Shown here: positions 32,907-41,656 of the stretch, piece after piece | How the letters are laid out: each line of letters begins with the position of its first letter | Numbering within the stretch: position 1 is the stretch's first letter | Made by a program: the position numbers and the translations under genes | Notes under the pieces: model-generated | Told to the model about the DNA's origin: nothing | Database searches by the model: none | Seen by the model: the letters and a program-made list of their open reading frames with translations, nothing else | From: Deferribacteraceae bacterium UBA6793 | Lineage (GTDB): Bacteria > Chrysiogenota > Deferribacteres > Deferribacterales > Geovibrionaceae | Assembly: GCA_002452405.1 (NCBI GenBank) | Contig: DKFP01000011.1 | Span: 22,312-86,311, forward strand | Length of the DNA: 64,000 nucleotides | Reading direction: 5' to 3'

Positions 32907-35621
32907 TCAGACTATTATTTCATTGTTTGGAAGCATAATGGTGAATCTCGCCCCTGTGATTGTGTTTTCCGCGTAGATGCGCCCGTTCATATGCTGTTCG
33001 ACGATGGATTTGCATATGTAAAGTCCCAGCCCGGTTCCGTTTTCTCCTTTTGTGCTCTGATACATTTCAAAGAGTTTGTCGGGCAGAAAGTCTTCAGGTA
33101 TACCGCCTGCGTTATCTTCTATCACTACCCTGTTCATAAGGTCGTCAAATTCATAGAAGATATCGATACGTTTGTTTTCCGTACTACTGTTTATCAGCGC
33201 CTCTTTTGCATTGTTGAGAATGTTGAGGCAGACCTGTTTAAATTCGTTCTTTATGCCGTAAATTTCAAAGTGTCTGTGATCGTGGAAAACAACTTCGATG
33301 CTGTTTTTTGCGAACTGTCTGTCCAGCAGGTTGTATACCTCCAGCATGGTTTCGCAGGCAAGGAAGTGTTCTTTCGTTCTGTTCTGCTTGAAAAACCCTA
33401 TGAAGTCGTTAACAGTTTGGGACATAAAGGTGATGCTGTTCATTATCACAGCCGTATTTTTTAACAGCGCTTCTGCGGTGATGGTGTTGTCCTCCGCATC
33501 TGCTTCGATGAGCTGGGTCATGATGGCAATTGAGTTGAGAGGCTGTTTCCACTGGTGGGCTATAGCACCTATCATAGCGCCCATCTCCGCCATTTTCGAC
33601 TGCTGATAGAGTATTTCAAGTGTCCTCTGCTTGTCTTCCTGCGCTTTAAGCTCTTCGGTGATGTCCCTTGATATAACCAGAATATCCTTAACGCTGCCGT
33701 CTTCGTTAAATAAAGGTATTTTGTCTGTCATAACCGTTATCGAAACTGATTCGAAAGGATAGCTCTGAACGATTTTAAGAACCGGTTTTCTTGTTTCGAT
33801 AACTTTTTTATCGTCGGCATAGAACCTTGCGTGGTCATATCTGAAAACGTCGCTGACATGTAGCTTTTCCGCCCGACCGAGCGAGATGAACCTGAGCGCA
33901 GTTTTATTTGCGAATGTGATATTGTTTTTCGTGTCTTTCAGAAAGATGATTATCGGCAGTGAATCGAGAATTACCTCAAGTTCCTGTTTCTGTATGTTCA
34001 GCTTTTTGAAATAGCCGGTAAGCTCCTCTTCCATTTTACGGAAATTTTCAGAAAGTCCGGTGATTTCCGTGAAAACCGAGTTGGGCCATCCTTCGGATGT
34101 CTGTGTCCCCAGATTTTCCTGCATATGCGCGGTTCTAGCGGACAGTTTGTTAAGGTGGAAAGCCGTCCTTCGGCTTACGAACCATGCGAGCAGTACGGAG
34201 AGAATTATGGTTGCGTATGTTATCATCAGAGCGTTGAACCCTATCCGGAGAATGCCTGTGACATATTTGGAAAGAGGCATTTCCGATGTGAGTGTAAGGG
34301 ATCGGTCTGAATTAATCTGAGCGGTTTTGATATAATATGACTTCTGCCATCTTGTCATGATGGATGTGTTGCTTTTCGGTGAAGACGTCCATTGAAGTAT
34401 GCCGTTGCCGAAATCTTCTATAATCCCTTCTGAGTTTTTTATGGGGATGTCGGAGTGTCCCTGATATTCGGGGTTGGTTGTGACCAGCGTTTTGCTGTTG
34501 CTGTCGGTAAGGGTGAAGTATATGCCGGAATCTTTGGTCACAGTGTATAAAAGGTCGTAGACCGAACGGAACTGGATCCCGCCCTGCACAAAGCCCAAAA
34601 GCTCGCCGTGTTCGTTTCTCAGAGCCTTGACAATTATGAGAATGGAGCTGTTCAGGTTGAGCAGATTGCTTTTTCTTGCCTCTGAAATCACCGTTTTGTC
34701 GGTTTTTTCCGCTTCATCATAATAGTTTCGGTCTCTGTAGTCTCTTCCGTAATATCTTTTCAGCTCTTTGTTGTTCAGTGTGTATATGGGGGCGGAAAAC
34801 CTGTCTTTGTTTATAAAGCCGAGACCAAGAAAGGAATCAGACGAGTGCAGAACTGTTAAGATTCGTTCTTCGCCAGTTGAGTTTATCCCTGATTCGTTTA
34901 TACATTCTTTAAGGCTTTCGGAAAGCATCTCCACACTTATGATGCTGTTTTTCAGTACATTATCCGTGGACAGAGCGGCAGCATTTGTCATTGCGTTCAG
35001 CTCAAGCTGCATGTTCCTCGACATCTCTTCTGTCTGTGTGCGCACGTTTGTTATGATATAGAAGAGAGCCGGAACCGCCGTTATGAAAAGGATTGTGCTG
35101 AAAATAATGGATTTAAGGGATACTTTGGAATAGTGGAATCCAGCTTCCTTACAGATAAGGTTCCATACGTTTATAGCTGTTATTGCAAAGAGAGTGTTGA
35201 AAATACCGTTTATGCTCTGTTTCAGATAGACCACAGCAGAATTTTTCAGTCCCACTCCCATAACTCCTGCATAGAAGAAAAATACTAAAAAAAGTCCGAC
35301 CGTCAGCCAGTAGGCTATGTCGACCAGCACAAGGTCTTCGTTTTTTTCGCTGAAATATGCCAGCACTGCGGCTTCGGCTGTGAAGATTATTATTGCGTAA
35401 GGGTGGTTCCAGAGAAAATATGTGCTCAGGGATGCGGTTGCTGCGGCAATGACACCTGCCATGCCGTACCGTTTGACAGCTATTACGGCGAAAAATCCGC
35501 CAAAAAGGAAATCTACATTGAAAAATATTTCTAACTTATTGCTGTTAAAGACATAGCCCAATACTCCCAAAGTGGCTACGACTAAAACCGCAAAAGCGTT
35601 GTTGCGGACTGTCCCTATCAA
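32907..35621 (-). CDS. Large membrane sensor histidine kinase, paralogue 1
   Basis: 904 residues. A multi-helix integral membrane sensor (residues 10-165, about five or six segments, with LWNHPYAIIIFTAEAA), a further membrane segment near 188-206, an extracytoplasmic dCache-like region to about 455, a membrane segment near 465-485, a PAS domain near 555-650, a HisKA of the AHQWKQPLN type (phospho-acceptor His near 690), and HATPase motifs NILNNAKEAL, EDNAGGIP and GTGLGLYICKSIVEQH. No response regulator in the window. It lies 93 bases downstream of its paralogue. Confidence 0.93.
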   Translation of the reverse strand: MIGTVRNNAFAVLVVATLGVLGYVFNSNKLEIFFNVDFLFGGFFAVIAVKRYGMAGVIAAATASLSTYFLWNHPYAIIIFTAEAAVLAYFSEKNEDLVLVDIAYWLTVGLFLVFFFYAGVMGVGLKNSAVVYLKQSINGIFNTLFAITAINVWNLICKEAGFHYSKVSLKSIIFSTILFITAVPALFYIITNVRTQTEEMSRNMQLELNAMTNAAALSTDNVLKNSIISVEMLSESLKECINESGINSTGEERILTVLHSSDSFLGLGFINKDRFSAPIYTLNNKELKRYYGRDYRDRNYYDEAEKTDKTVISEARKSNLLNLNSSILIIVKALRNEHGELLGFVQGGIQFRSVYDLLYTVTKDSGIYFTLTDSNSKTLVTTNPEYQGHSDIPIKNSEGIIEDFGNGILQWTSSPKSNTSIMTRWQKSYYIKTAQINSDRSLTLTSEMPLSKYVTGILRIGFNALMITYATIILSVLLAWFVSRRTAFHLNKLSARTAHMQENLGTQTSEGWPNSVFTEITGLSENFRKMEEELTGYFKKLNIQKQELEVILDSLPIIIFLKDTKNNITFANKTALRFISLGRAEKLHVSDVFRYDHARFYADDKKVIETRKPVLKIVQSYPFESVSITVMTDKIPLFNEDGSVKDILVISRDITEELKAQEDKQRTLEILYQQSKMAEMGAMIGAIAHQWKQPLNSIAIMTQLIEADAEDNTITAEALLKNTAVIMNSITFMSQTVNDFIGFFKQNRTKEHFLACETMLEVYNLLDRQFAKNSIEVVFHDHRHFEIYGIKNEFKQVCLNILNNAKEALINSSTENKRIDIFYEFDDLMNRVVIEDNAGGIPEDFLPDKLFEMYQSTKGENGTGLGLYICKSIVEQHMNGRIYAENTITGARFTIMLPNNEIIV

Positions 35622-35714
35622 AGCTGTGCTCCCAATAAATAAATCAAATAAGTCTTAACGGGTAAGACAATATATCTATAGCAGATAATACGGGTTTTAT
35701 CAAATGATAAAATA

Positions 35715-38426
35715 TCAACGCTCCTTTGTAATTGTCTGATCTATAGGAAGAAATATGGTGAATTTTGCTCCATGATCTGTGTTCTCCGCGGTGATCCTGC
35801 CGCCCATGTGTTCTTCGATTATAGATTTGCAGATATAAAGTCCCAGCCCTGTTCCTTTTTCTCCTTTTGTGCTCTGGAAAATACTGAACAGTTTATCCGG
35901 CAGAAGGGAGCTGCTGATGCCTCCTGCGTTGTCTTCAACGATTATTTTACGGAATTTTTCATCGTTTTCATAATACACGTCTATCCTTTTTTCGCCCTGT
36001 CCGTGTTCGATGAGGGCATCTTTTGCGTTGTTCAGAATATTGAGACAGACCTGTTTGAACTCATTCTTCAGACCGTATATGAGAAAGTGCTCGTGCTGGT
36101 GCACCACAACGCTGATGTTGTGTTTGTGGAACTGCGGCTCTATGAGCGCATAAATATCAGATATGGTCTCACATGCGCGGAACATCTGTTTTTCTTTTGC
36201 TGTCTTAAAAAACTCCGTGAAGTCATAGGCAGTGTTTGACATAAACTCCACGTTTTTCATAATCATATCAGTAGAATTTTGCAGTGATTCCGGATTGACC
36301 TGACCATCCTCGATATCCGACTGAATCAGCTGGGTTATGAGCGCTATTGTGTTGAGCGGCTGCTTCCACTGATGGGCTATGGCTGCGGTCATTGCGCCCA
36401 TTTCCGCCATCTTCGCCTGCTGGTACAGTGTTTCAAGCATCCTTTGTTTTTCGGCATGGGCTTTCAGGTCTTCCGTGATGTCCTGGGAAATCACAAGGAT
36501 AGAAGCAACCTCTCCCGCTTCGTCAAGGATCGGTATCTTGTCCGTTTTAACGATTATGGTCTTATCGCGCAGCTTATAGTTCTGTATCACTCCGAGCAGA
36601 GGCTTCTTGCTGGCGATTACCTTTGCATCATTCTCATAAATCTCATCCGCAAGATCGGGGAAAAGATCTTTGACATTCTTGTCGATAAGCATGTGTTCCG
36701 GCATACCGGTTCTTTCAGACGCCTCCCTGTTGCCTGTGAGAAGTTTGTTGTTCACGTCTTTCATAAATATTATCAGCGGTATGGAGTCCAGGATAAGAGT
36801 CAGCTCAGACTTTTGTCTGGCAAGCTGCGTAAACTTGGCTGAAAGCATCTTCGCCATATTTGAAAAGTTTTCGGAAAGCTCCGTAACTTCGGAGAATACC
36901 GAGTTCGCGGCGACGGGGCTTTTGCCTTCCTGTATCATAAACGGAAGCTCATTAGAGTATTTCCGCAGCCTTTCAAGATGGAAGGAGACCTGTCTGCTGA
37001 TGAGAAGCGCTGCCAGTATGCAGAGTATCATTACGATATAAATGACTTTGAGCGCGTTTAAACCCACTTCGTTTATTTTGCCGATATGGTCTGAAAGGGG
37101 CAGTTGGGCGGTCAGGTTCAGTCCGGAACTGCCCAGTGTGCCTTTTTTTATATAAAAAGCGTTTCTCCATTTGGTAATTATGGAAACGTTCTTTGCCGGA
37201 CACGGGGTGATCAGAAAGATACCTCTTCTGTCATAATCGTAAGCATCGTACAAAGGCGGAAGGGTGAATTTTTTCCCGCTGACATTCTCTTTCGATGTGC
37301 TGATTATAATGTTGTCGTTTCCGTCAGTGAGAGTGAGGATTACTCCAGAGTCTCTTGCTACAGACTGCATAACTGTTTCGACGGTTCTAAAATCCACGCT
37401 TCCCTGTACGAATCCGCCATTATTTTTTAAATGTCTGACAAGCAGAATCAGGTTTTTCTGCCTGTTTTGCAGTTTGCTTGGTATCAGACCGGAAACGCAT
37501 GACTTGTTGGAGCTTCTGGCTTCCGCATAGATGTTTCTTTTGCTGAAATCTGCCGGAGGGAAAAATACGACATCTTTACCGTTTTTAACATATATTGAGA
37601 CTGATCTCGCGTCATTGTCGAGATATCCTATGCCCATAAAAGTTTCCGAAGAAGTGAGTATACTTTGCATTGTATCGTCGATACGTTTGCCGGAAGAGTT
37701 TTGCGCTATTTCCGCAAGCAAGGACAGTTTTTTCTCTGCGTCATCAGTGAGTGTGTTGAGCGCGATCGACGTAGTATTATAAATTGTATTAAGGCTGTTC
37801 TTCATCTCCGTGGTGAGATTTTCAGTCTGTATCTTGACCCCGATGACAACATACAGCAGAGCCGGTATGGCAGCTATGAGTATGAGTATCTTAAAAAAAG
37901 TCTGGCGGAAAGATATTCTGTTGAAACTCTTGCCGAGTAGCTTTCGGCAGTAGTTTTGACCGTGGTAAACGAGCGAACCGCAGAGAGTATTTGCGACACC
38001 GTTTACGCTTTGTTTCAGAATGATTATCTCCGATGCTTTGCCGGGAATCTCCATGACGTAATGGTAAAATATGAAAGCCAGCGCTGCGCCAAACGTCAGC
38101 CAGTATATGAGGTCGAGGATTATAATGTCTTCGTCTTTTTTTCTGGCGAATGCAACAAAAGCTGCCTCGGCAGTGAATATTATTATTGCGTACGGGTGGT
38201 TCCAGAGAGTATAGGTGTAAAGCGAAGCTATGAACGCTACTATTACACCGGGTTTACCGTAGCGTTTTATGGCGTACATTGAGACGACACTCCCGAAAAG
38301 GAAGTCAATATCGTAGAACGCTTCAAATCTCAGGATATTGCCGAAGTATCCGGCGGCGGAAAGAAGAACCAGCATTAAAATTTCCGGAAGCCTGTGCTCC
38401 GGTGTTTTTTGTGTAAGAGGACTCAT
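35715..38426 (-). CDS. Large membrane sensor histidine kinase, paralogue 2
   Basis: 903 residues from ATG 38426 (GGGG seven bases upstream; the earlier in-frame GTG at 38462 has no ribosome-binding site). Same architecture as the gene at 32907: N-terminal multispanning domain with LWNHPYAIIIFTAEAAF, dCache-like region, membrane segment, PAS, HisKA with IAHQWKQPLNTIAL, and HATPase with EDNAGGIS and GTGLGLYICKSIIEEH. The kinase cores are more alike than the Cache-like parts, suggesting duplication followed by change of ligand. Promoter predicted at 38489-38517. Confidence 0.93.
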   Translation of the reverse strand: MSPLTQKTPEHRLPEILMLVLLSAAGYFGNILRFEAFYDIDFLFGSVVSMYAIKRYGKPGVIVAFIASLYTYTLWNHPYAIIIFTAEAAFVAFARKKDEDIIILDLIYWLTFGAALAFIFYHYVMEIPGKASEIIILKQSVNGVANTLCGSLVYHGQNYCRKLLGKSFNRISFRQTFFKILILIAAIPALLYVVIGVKIQTENLTTEMKNSLNTIYNTTSIALNTLTDDAEKKLSLLAEIAQNSSGKRIDDTMQSILTSSETFMGIGYLDNDARSVSIYVKNGKDVVFFPPADFSKRNIYAEARSSNKSCVSGLIPSKLQNRQKNLILLVRHLKNNGGFVQGSVDFRTVETVMQSVARDSGVILTLTDGNDNIIISTSKENVSGKKFTLPPLYDAYDYDRRGIFLITPCPAKNVSIITKWRNAFYIKKGTLGSSGLNLTAQLPLSDHIGKINEVGLNALKVIYIVMILCILAALLISRQVSFHLERLRKYSNELPFMIQEGKSPVAANSVFSEVTELSENFSNMAKMLSAKFTQLARQKSELTLILDSIPLIIFMKDVNNKLLTGNREASERTGMPEHMLIDKNVKDLFPDLADEIYENDAKVIASKKPLLGVIQNYKLRDKTIIVKTDKIPILDEAGEVASILVISQDITEDLKAHAEKQRMLETLYQQAKMAEMGAMTAAIAHQWKQPLNTIALITQLIQSDIEDGQVNPESLQNSTDMIMKNVEFMSNTAYDFTEFFKTAKEKQMFRACETISDIYALIEPQFHKHNISVVVHQHEHFLIYGLKNEFKQVCLNILNNAKDALIEHGQGEKRIDVYYENDEKFRKIIVEDNAGGISSSLLPDKLFSIFQSTKGEKGTGLGLYICKSIIEEHMGGRITAENTDHGAKFTIFLPIDQTITKER

Positions 38427-38488
38427 AATATTGCCCCAATCAGTGTGAACGACTTGATTCACGATAAAAAATGAATGTATATAGTATA

Positions 38489-38517
38489 ATAATAAGGTAC
38501 ATATTTTGTGATTTCAA
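38489..38517 (-). promoter_or_regulatory. Predicted sigma-70 promoter for the paired sensor kinases
   Basis: On the minus strand TTGAAA (complement of 38512-38517), 17 bases, TATTAT (complement of 38489-38494), about 60 bases before the start at 38426. Confidence 0.45.
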
Positions 38518-38590
38518 TACATAGTTTTGAAGATTGGTCAAATATTAAAACTTTGCTATTTGTAAATAATTTTAACACTCGGAAGGCGTT

Positions 38591-39337
38591 ATGATCGGCT
38601 CATATATAGCTATCGCAGGATTTTTCCTTTTTACGGTTTTTGCAGCGTCCCGACTTGAGCTGAACATGAACAGAAGCATAAGTTTCGCGGCTCTGCGTTC
38701 CGTTGTGCAGATGTTTCTTATGGGGCTAGTGCTGGAATATATCTTCAGGCTGGAAAACGTCTGGCACGTAGTCTATTTCGCAGCGTTTATGTCTTTTTTC
38801 GCGGCTTATACGGCAAAAGGGCGCTCGCATACGGAGAGCGGACACATCATCCGCGGGTTTCTTTCGATATATATTCCGTCGATGCTGGGTTTGTTGCCTG
38901 TGATATTAAGCGGGGCGGTTCCGGTTCAGATGAACGCCGTGCTGCCTGTCGCGGGGATGGTGGTGGGCAACTGCATGAATGCGCACAGCATCAGCGTGGA
39001 CAGACTTCGCGCGGAATGTAAGGCTAACCTGTCCTCAATTCAGGGTATGCTGGCTCTCGGACTTACCATGGACATAGCGGCAAAAGATTCTGTTGTTGCC
39101 TCTGTGCGTGCAGGGGTAACTCCTGTTATGAACAATATCGCGTCACTGGGTGTTGTGCTTTTGCCGGGGCTTGCGGCAGGACTTCTGATGGCTGGTGTAT
39201 CGCCTATGAAAGCTATTGTGTATCAGCTCGTTGTGATGTATATGATCTTTGCGGTCAATATTCTGACCTCATATCTCGCCTGCCGGATGTTCAGAAACGA
39301 CATGGTTATGGCGGCTGCAACCGGAGATCATGAATGA
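38591..39337 (+). CDS. FetB/UPF0014 family inner-membrane permease
   Basis: 248 residues, very hydrophobic, about six or seven membrane segments. The family hallmark is PVAGMVVGNCMNAHSISVDRL (a conserved cytoplasmic loop) with an LTMDIAAKDSV segment after it. In E. coli the FetAB pair is linked to iron homeostasis and peroxide resistance. Here no FetA-type ATPase gene is adjacent. It is followed by the TRIC channel gene with an ATGA overlap. GGAAGG precedes the ATG. Family call good, ion not established. Confidence 0.88.
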   Translation: MIGSYIAIAGFFLFTVFAASRLELNMNRSISFAALRSVVQMFLMGLVLEYIFRLENVWHVVYFAAFMSFFAAYTAKGRSHTESGHIIRGFLSIYIPSMLGLLPVILSGAVPVQMNAVLPVAGMVVGNCMNAHSISVDRLRAECKANLSSIQGMLALGLTMDIAAKDSVVASVRAGVTPVMNNIASLGVVLLPGLAAGLLMAGVSPMKAIVYQLVVMYMIFAVNILTSYLACRMFRNDMVMAAATGDHE

Positions 39338-39939
39338 CGCTTTTATATGCCCTTGACCTTCTCGGAACTTTCGCTTTTGCTGTCAGCGGAGCTTTGGCTG
39401 GTGTGCGTAAAAATCTTGACCTGTACGGTGTCAGTTTCCTTGCCGTGGTGACAGCGGTCGGAGGCGGAACCGTCCGCGACACAATGCTTGGGCGTGTACC
39501 TCCGTTCCTGTTCAACGATATGAACTACCTGTTTCTGTCAATAGCGGGCGCACTTGTGGTTTTTCTTTTCCACAGCCATGTTAAAAAAACCTATAACCTG
39601 CTTGTGTGGATGGATGCTCTCGGACTCGGAGTGTTCAACGTCATAGGCATAAACATAGCCCTGCACAGCGGAGTAGGGTATCTGGGAAGTATGATATTCG
39701 GTGTTATGACCGGAACTCTTGGCGGGATGATACGCGATGTTCTGATAAACGCGACTCCCTTCGTGCTCACGCGTGAAGTATACGCCTCCGCCTGTATGGT
39801 TGGTGGCGCGCTTTACTGCGTTCTTCACCATTTAGGTGTGGATTCTGCCGTAAACGCCACTGTAAGCGCGCTTCTGGTGTTCGGCATACGAATGATAACC
39901 CTGCGGTTCGGATATCACCTGCCCCGCGCCTCCAAATAA
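39334..39939 (+). CDS. TRIC-type cation channel family protein (YicG-like)
   Basis: 201 residues, two internally repeated three-helix units (UPF0126/TRIC) separated by a central helix. Each repeat has the glycine-rich signature: VTAVGGGTVRDTMLG and VMTGTLGGMIRDVL. Bacterial relatives form trimeric cation channels in the inner membrane. It overlaps the FetB-like gene by four bases and ends exactly before the convergent paaK gene. Confidence 0.92.
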   Translation: MTLLYALDLLGTFAFAVSGALAGVRKNLDLYGVSFLAVVTAVGGGTVRDTMLGRVPPFLFNDMNYLFLSIAGALVVFLFHSHVKKTYNLLVWMDALGLGVFNVIGINIALHSGVGYLGSMIFGVMTGTLGGMIRDVLINATPFVLTREVYASACMVGGALYCVLHHLGVDSAVNATVSALLVFGIRMITLRFGYHLPRASK

Positions 39940-41163
39940 CTATCTGTTGTCCACAACCCTGATGGCTTTGCCTGCGGAGCGCTCCAGAGTGCCCGGTTTC
40001 AGGTACTGTACGTCCACGCGGAAGCCCAGAAAATCGTACAGAGTGGTGTCCAGTCTGTCCTTTGCGTCGTCGCTTATCTTATGTGTCTCAACAGCGAGTG
40101 TAACGTCGCCTTTGCCTTTCTTCTTATCGAGGATAATGCGGTATTCCTCGCCTATTTCAGTGAACTCCATGAGGATTGATTCTATCTGTGCGGGGTAGAA
40201 ATTTACGCCCTTAACTTTCAGCATGTCGTCCGTTCTGCCTTTGAGTCTGGCTATCTTAACTGTGTGCAGTCCACATTTACAGGGTTCACGGCTGATTATC
40301 TTAGTAATGTCTCTTGTGCGGTAGCGTATCAGAGGCAGACCTTCGCGTGTGAGAGTTGTTACGACCATTTCGCCTTCAACGCCGTCCGGCAGAGGTTCGC
40401 CGGTTTCGGGGTCAACAATCTCGACAATATAGTGGTCGTCCCAGACGTGTATGCCGCTGTGGTCCTTGCAGTCTATGCCGAGTCCCACGCCGCCTGTTTC
40501 CGTCATTCCGATGATGTCGAACGTCTCTATTCCCATCTCCCGCTCGATGCGTCTGCGGATGCCGTCCGTCCATGTTTCCGCACCGAAAATGCCGACGCGG
40601 AGTTTCGTTTCTTTAAAGTTAAAGCCTTCCTGTTTGGCAACTTCCATAAGCCTGAGCGGATATGAAGCTATTGCGCAGAGGCAAGTTGTTTCAAGGTCTT
40701 TTATAAACTGGAGCTGGAGCATTGAGCGTCCGGCACCCATTGGGATTATGAAACTTTTCAGTCTCTCTGCACCGTAATGAAATCCGAATCCGCCGTTGAA
40801 AAGTCCGAATGATGGCGTTATCTGAACTGCGTCCTCGCTGGTAACTCCAGCCGCAGTGTAGCAGCGAGCCATTATCTCGCCCCACTGGTTAACGTCCCCT
40901 TCGGTCATGGGGTTTATAATGGGTTTTCCGGTGGTGCCGCTTGACATATGCATCCGCATACAGTGTTTAGTGTCTGCACAGGCATATGCAAAGGGGTAGC
41001 CCTGACGGAGTATGTCTTTTGTAATGAAAGGCATCTTCGTGAGGTCTTCATATGAGGTGATGCGGTCTGTTTCGTATCGCTGGAAATAGAAAGGGTTTGC
41101 CTTTTTTATATGGTGCAGTGTTGTTCCGAGCTTCAAAAGCTGTATGTCAGTGAGTTTGTGCAT
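39940..41163 (-). CDS. paaK: Phenylacetate-CoA ligase family (arylacetate-CoA ligase)
   Basis: 407 residues from ATG 41163, five bases after CGGAG; slightly shorter than typical PaaK (about 430). Activates an arylacetate with ATP and CoA. ANL-superfamily motifs: MSSGTTGKPI (P-loop), GAETWTDGIRRRIE, DIIGMTETGG, YRTRDIT and KGRTDDMLKVKGVNFYP, ending with the PaaK C-terminal lid domain. It overlaps iorB by 17 bases. The operon (binding proteins, iorAB, paaK) and its Phe/Trp attenuator suggest conversion of phenylacetate, indoleacetate or hydroxyphenylacetate to the CoA ester as the first step of reductive synthesis of aromatic amino acids; degradation is the alternative. Confidence 0.9.
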   Translation of the reverse strand: MHKLTDIQLLKLGTTLHHIKKANPFYFQRYETDRITSYEDLTKMPFITKDILRQGYPFAYACADTKHCMRMHMSSGTTGKPIINPMTEGDVNQWGEIMARCYTAAGVTSEDAVQITPSFGLFNGGFGFHYGAERLKSFIIPMGAGRSMLQLQFIKDLETTCLCAIASYPLRLMEVAKQEGFNFKETKLRVGIFGAETWTDGIRRRIEREMGIETFDIIGMTETGGVGLGIDCKDHSGIHVWDDHYIVEIVDPETGEPLPDGVEGEMVVTTLTREGLPLIRYRTRDITKIISREPCKCGLHTVKIARLKGRTDDMLKVKGVNFYPAQIESILMEFTEIGEEYRIILDKKKGKGDVTLAVETHKISDDAKDRLDTTLYDFLGFRVDVQYLKPGTLERSAGKAIRVVDNR

Positions 41164-41656
41164 ATTCAACTCCGTATTCTATCGCGGCAATGCTTATTTT
41201 CGGTGCGGTTTTCAGGATTTCCAGAGCTTTTTTGGTGTCAATACCCTTGAAACATCCAAGAAAAATGCCGAAAAGCACCTGTCCCCCGTAAATTCTGCCG
41301 CCGAAATCTCTCTCTGCTATGTCGGAAGCGGGCAGCGAAAAGATTTTTATGCCGTTTATGTCGAAAGGCTGGTCGGTGTCAACAATGAGAACCCCGTCCT
41401 TTTTTATGTAGTTTATGTTTCTAAGCGCCTCGTCTTTGGTGAGGCTGATGATGAAATCCGCGGAACCTTCCGCAACAGCGGCGCTGAGACATTCGCCTAT
41501 TTTTATATAGGTAGCGACTGAGCCGCCGCGCATAGCCATGCCGTGTGTTTCGGCCGAAACCGAGGGTATGTCCATGTTCGCAGCCAGAGTGCCTATCATG
41601 GCGTTAAGGGTTATGACGCCCTGTCCGCCTTTTCCGCATATTACGCCCTGAATCAT
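41147..41656 (-). CDS. iorB: Indolepyruvate:ferredoxin oxidoreductase, beta (gamma-domain) subunit
   Basis: 169 residues from ATG 41656, which overlaps the iorA stop (ATGA). 2-oxoacid:ferredoxin oxidoreductase gamma-type fold: GVICGKGGQGVITLNAMIGTLAANMDIPSVSAETHGMAMRGGSV is the conserved opening, and DFIISLTKDEALRNI follows. It pairs with IorA to interconvert arylpyruvates and arylacetyl-CoA with ferredoxin, coenzyme A and CO2. A little shorter than characterised IorB proteins (about 200). Confidence 0.93.
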   Translation of the reverse strand: MIQGVICGKGGQGVITLNAMIGTLAANMDIPSVSAETHGMAMRGGSVATYIKIGECLSAAVAEGSADFIISLTKDEALRNINYIKKDGVLIVDTDQPFDINGIKIFSLPASDIAERDFGGRIYGGQVLFGIFLGCFKGIDTKKALEILKTAPKISIAAIEYGVEYAQTH

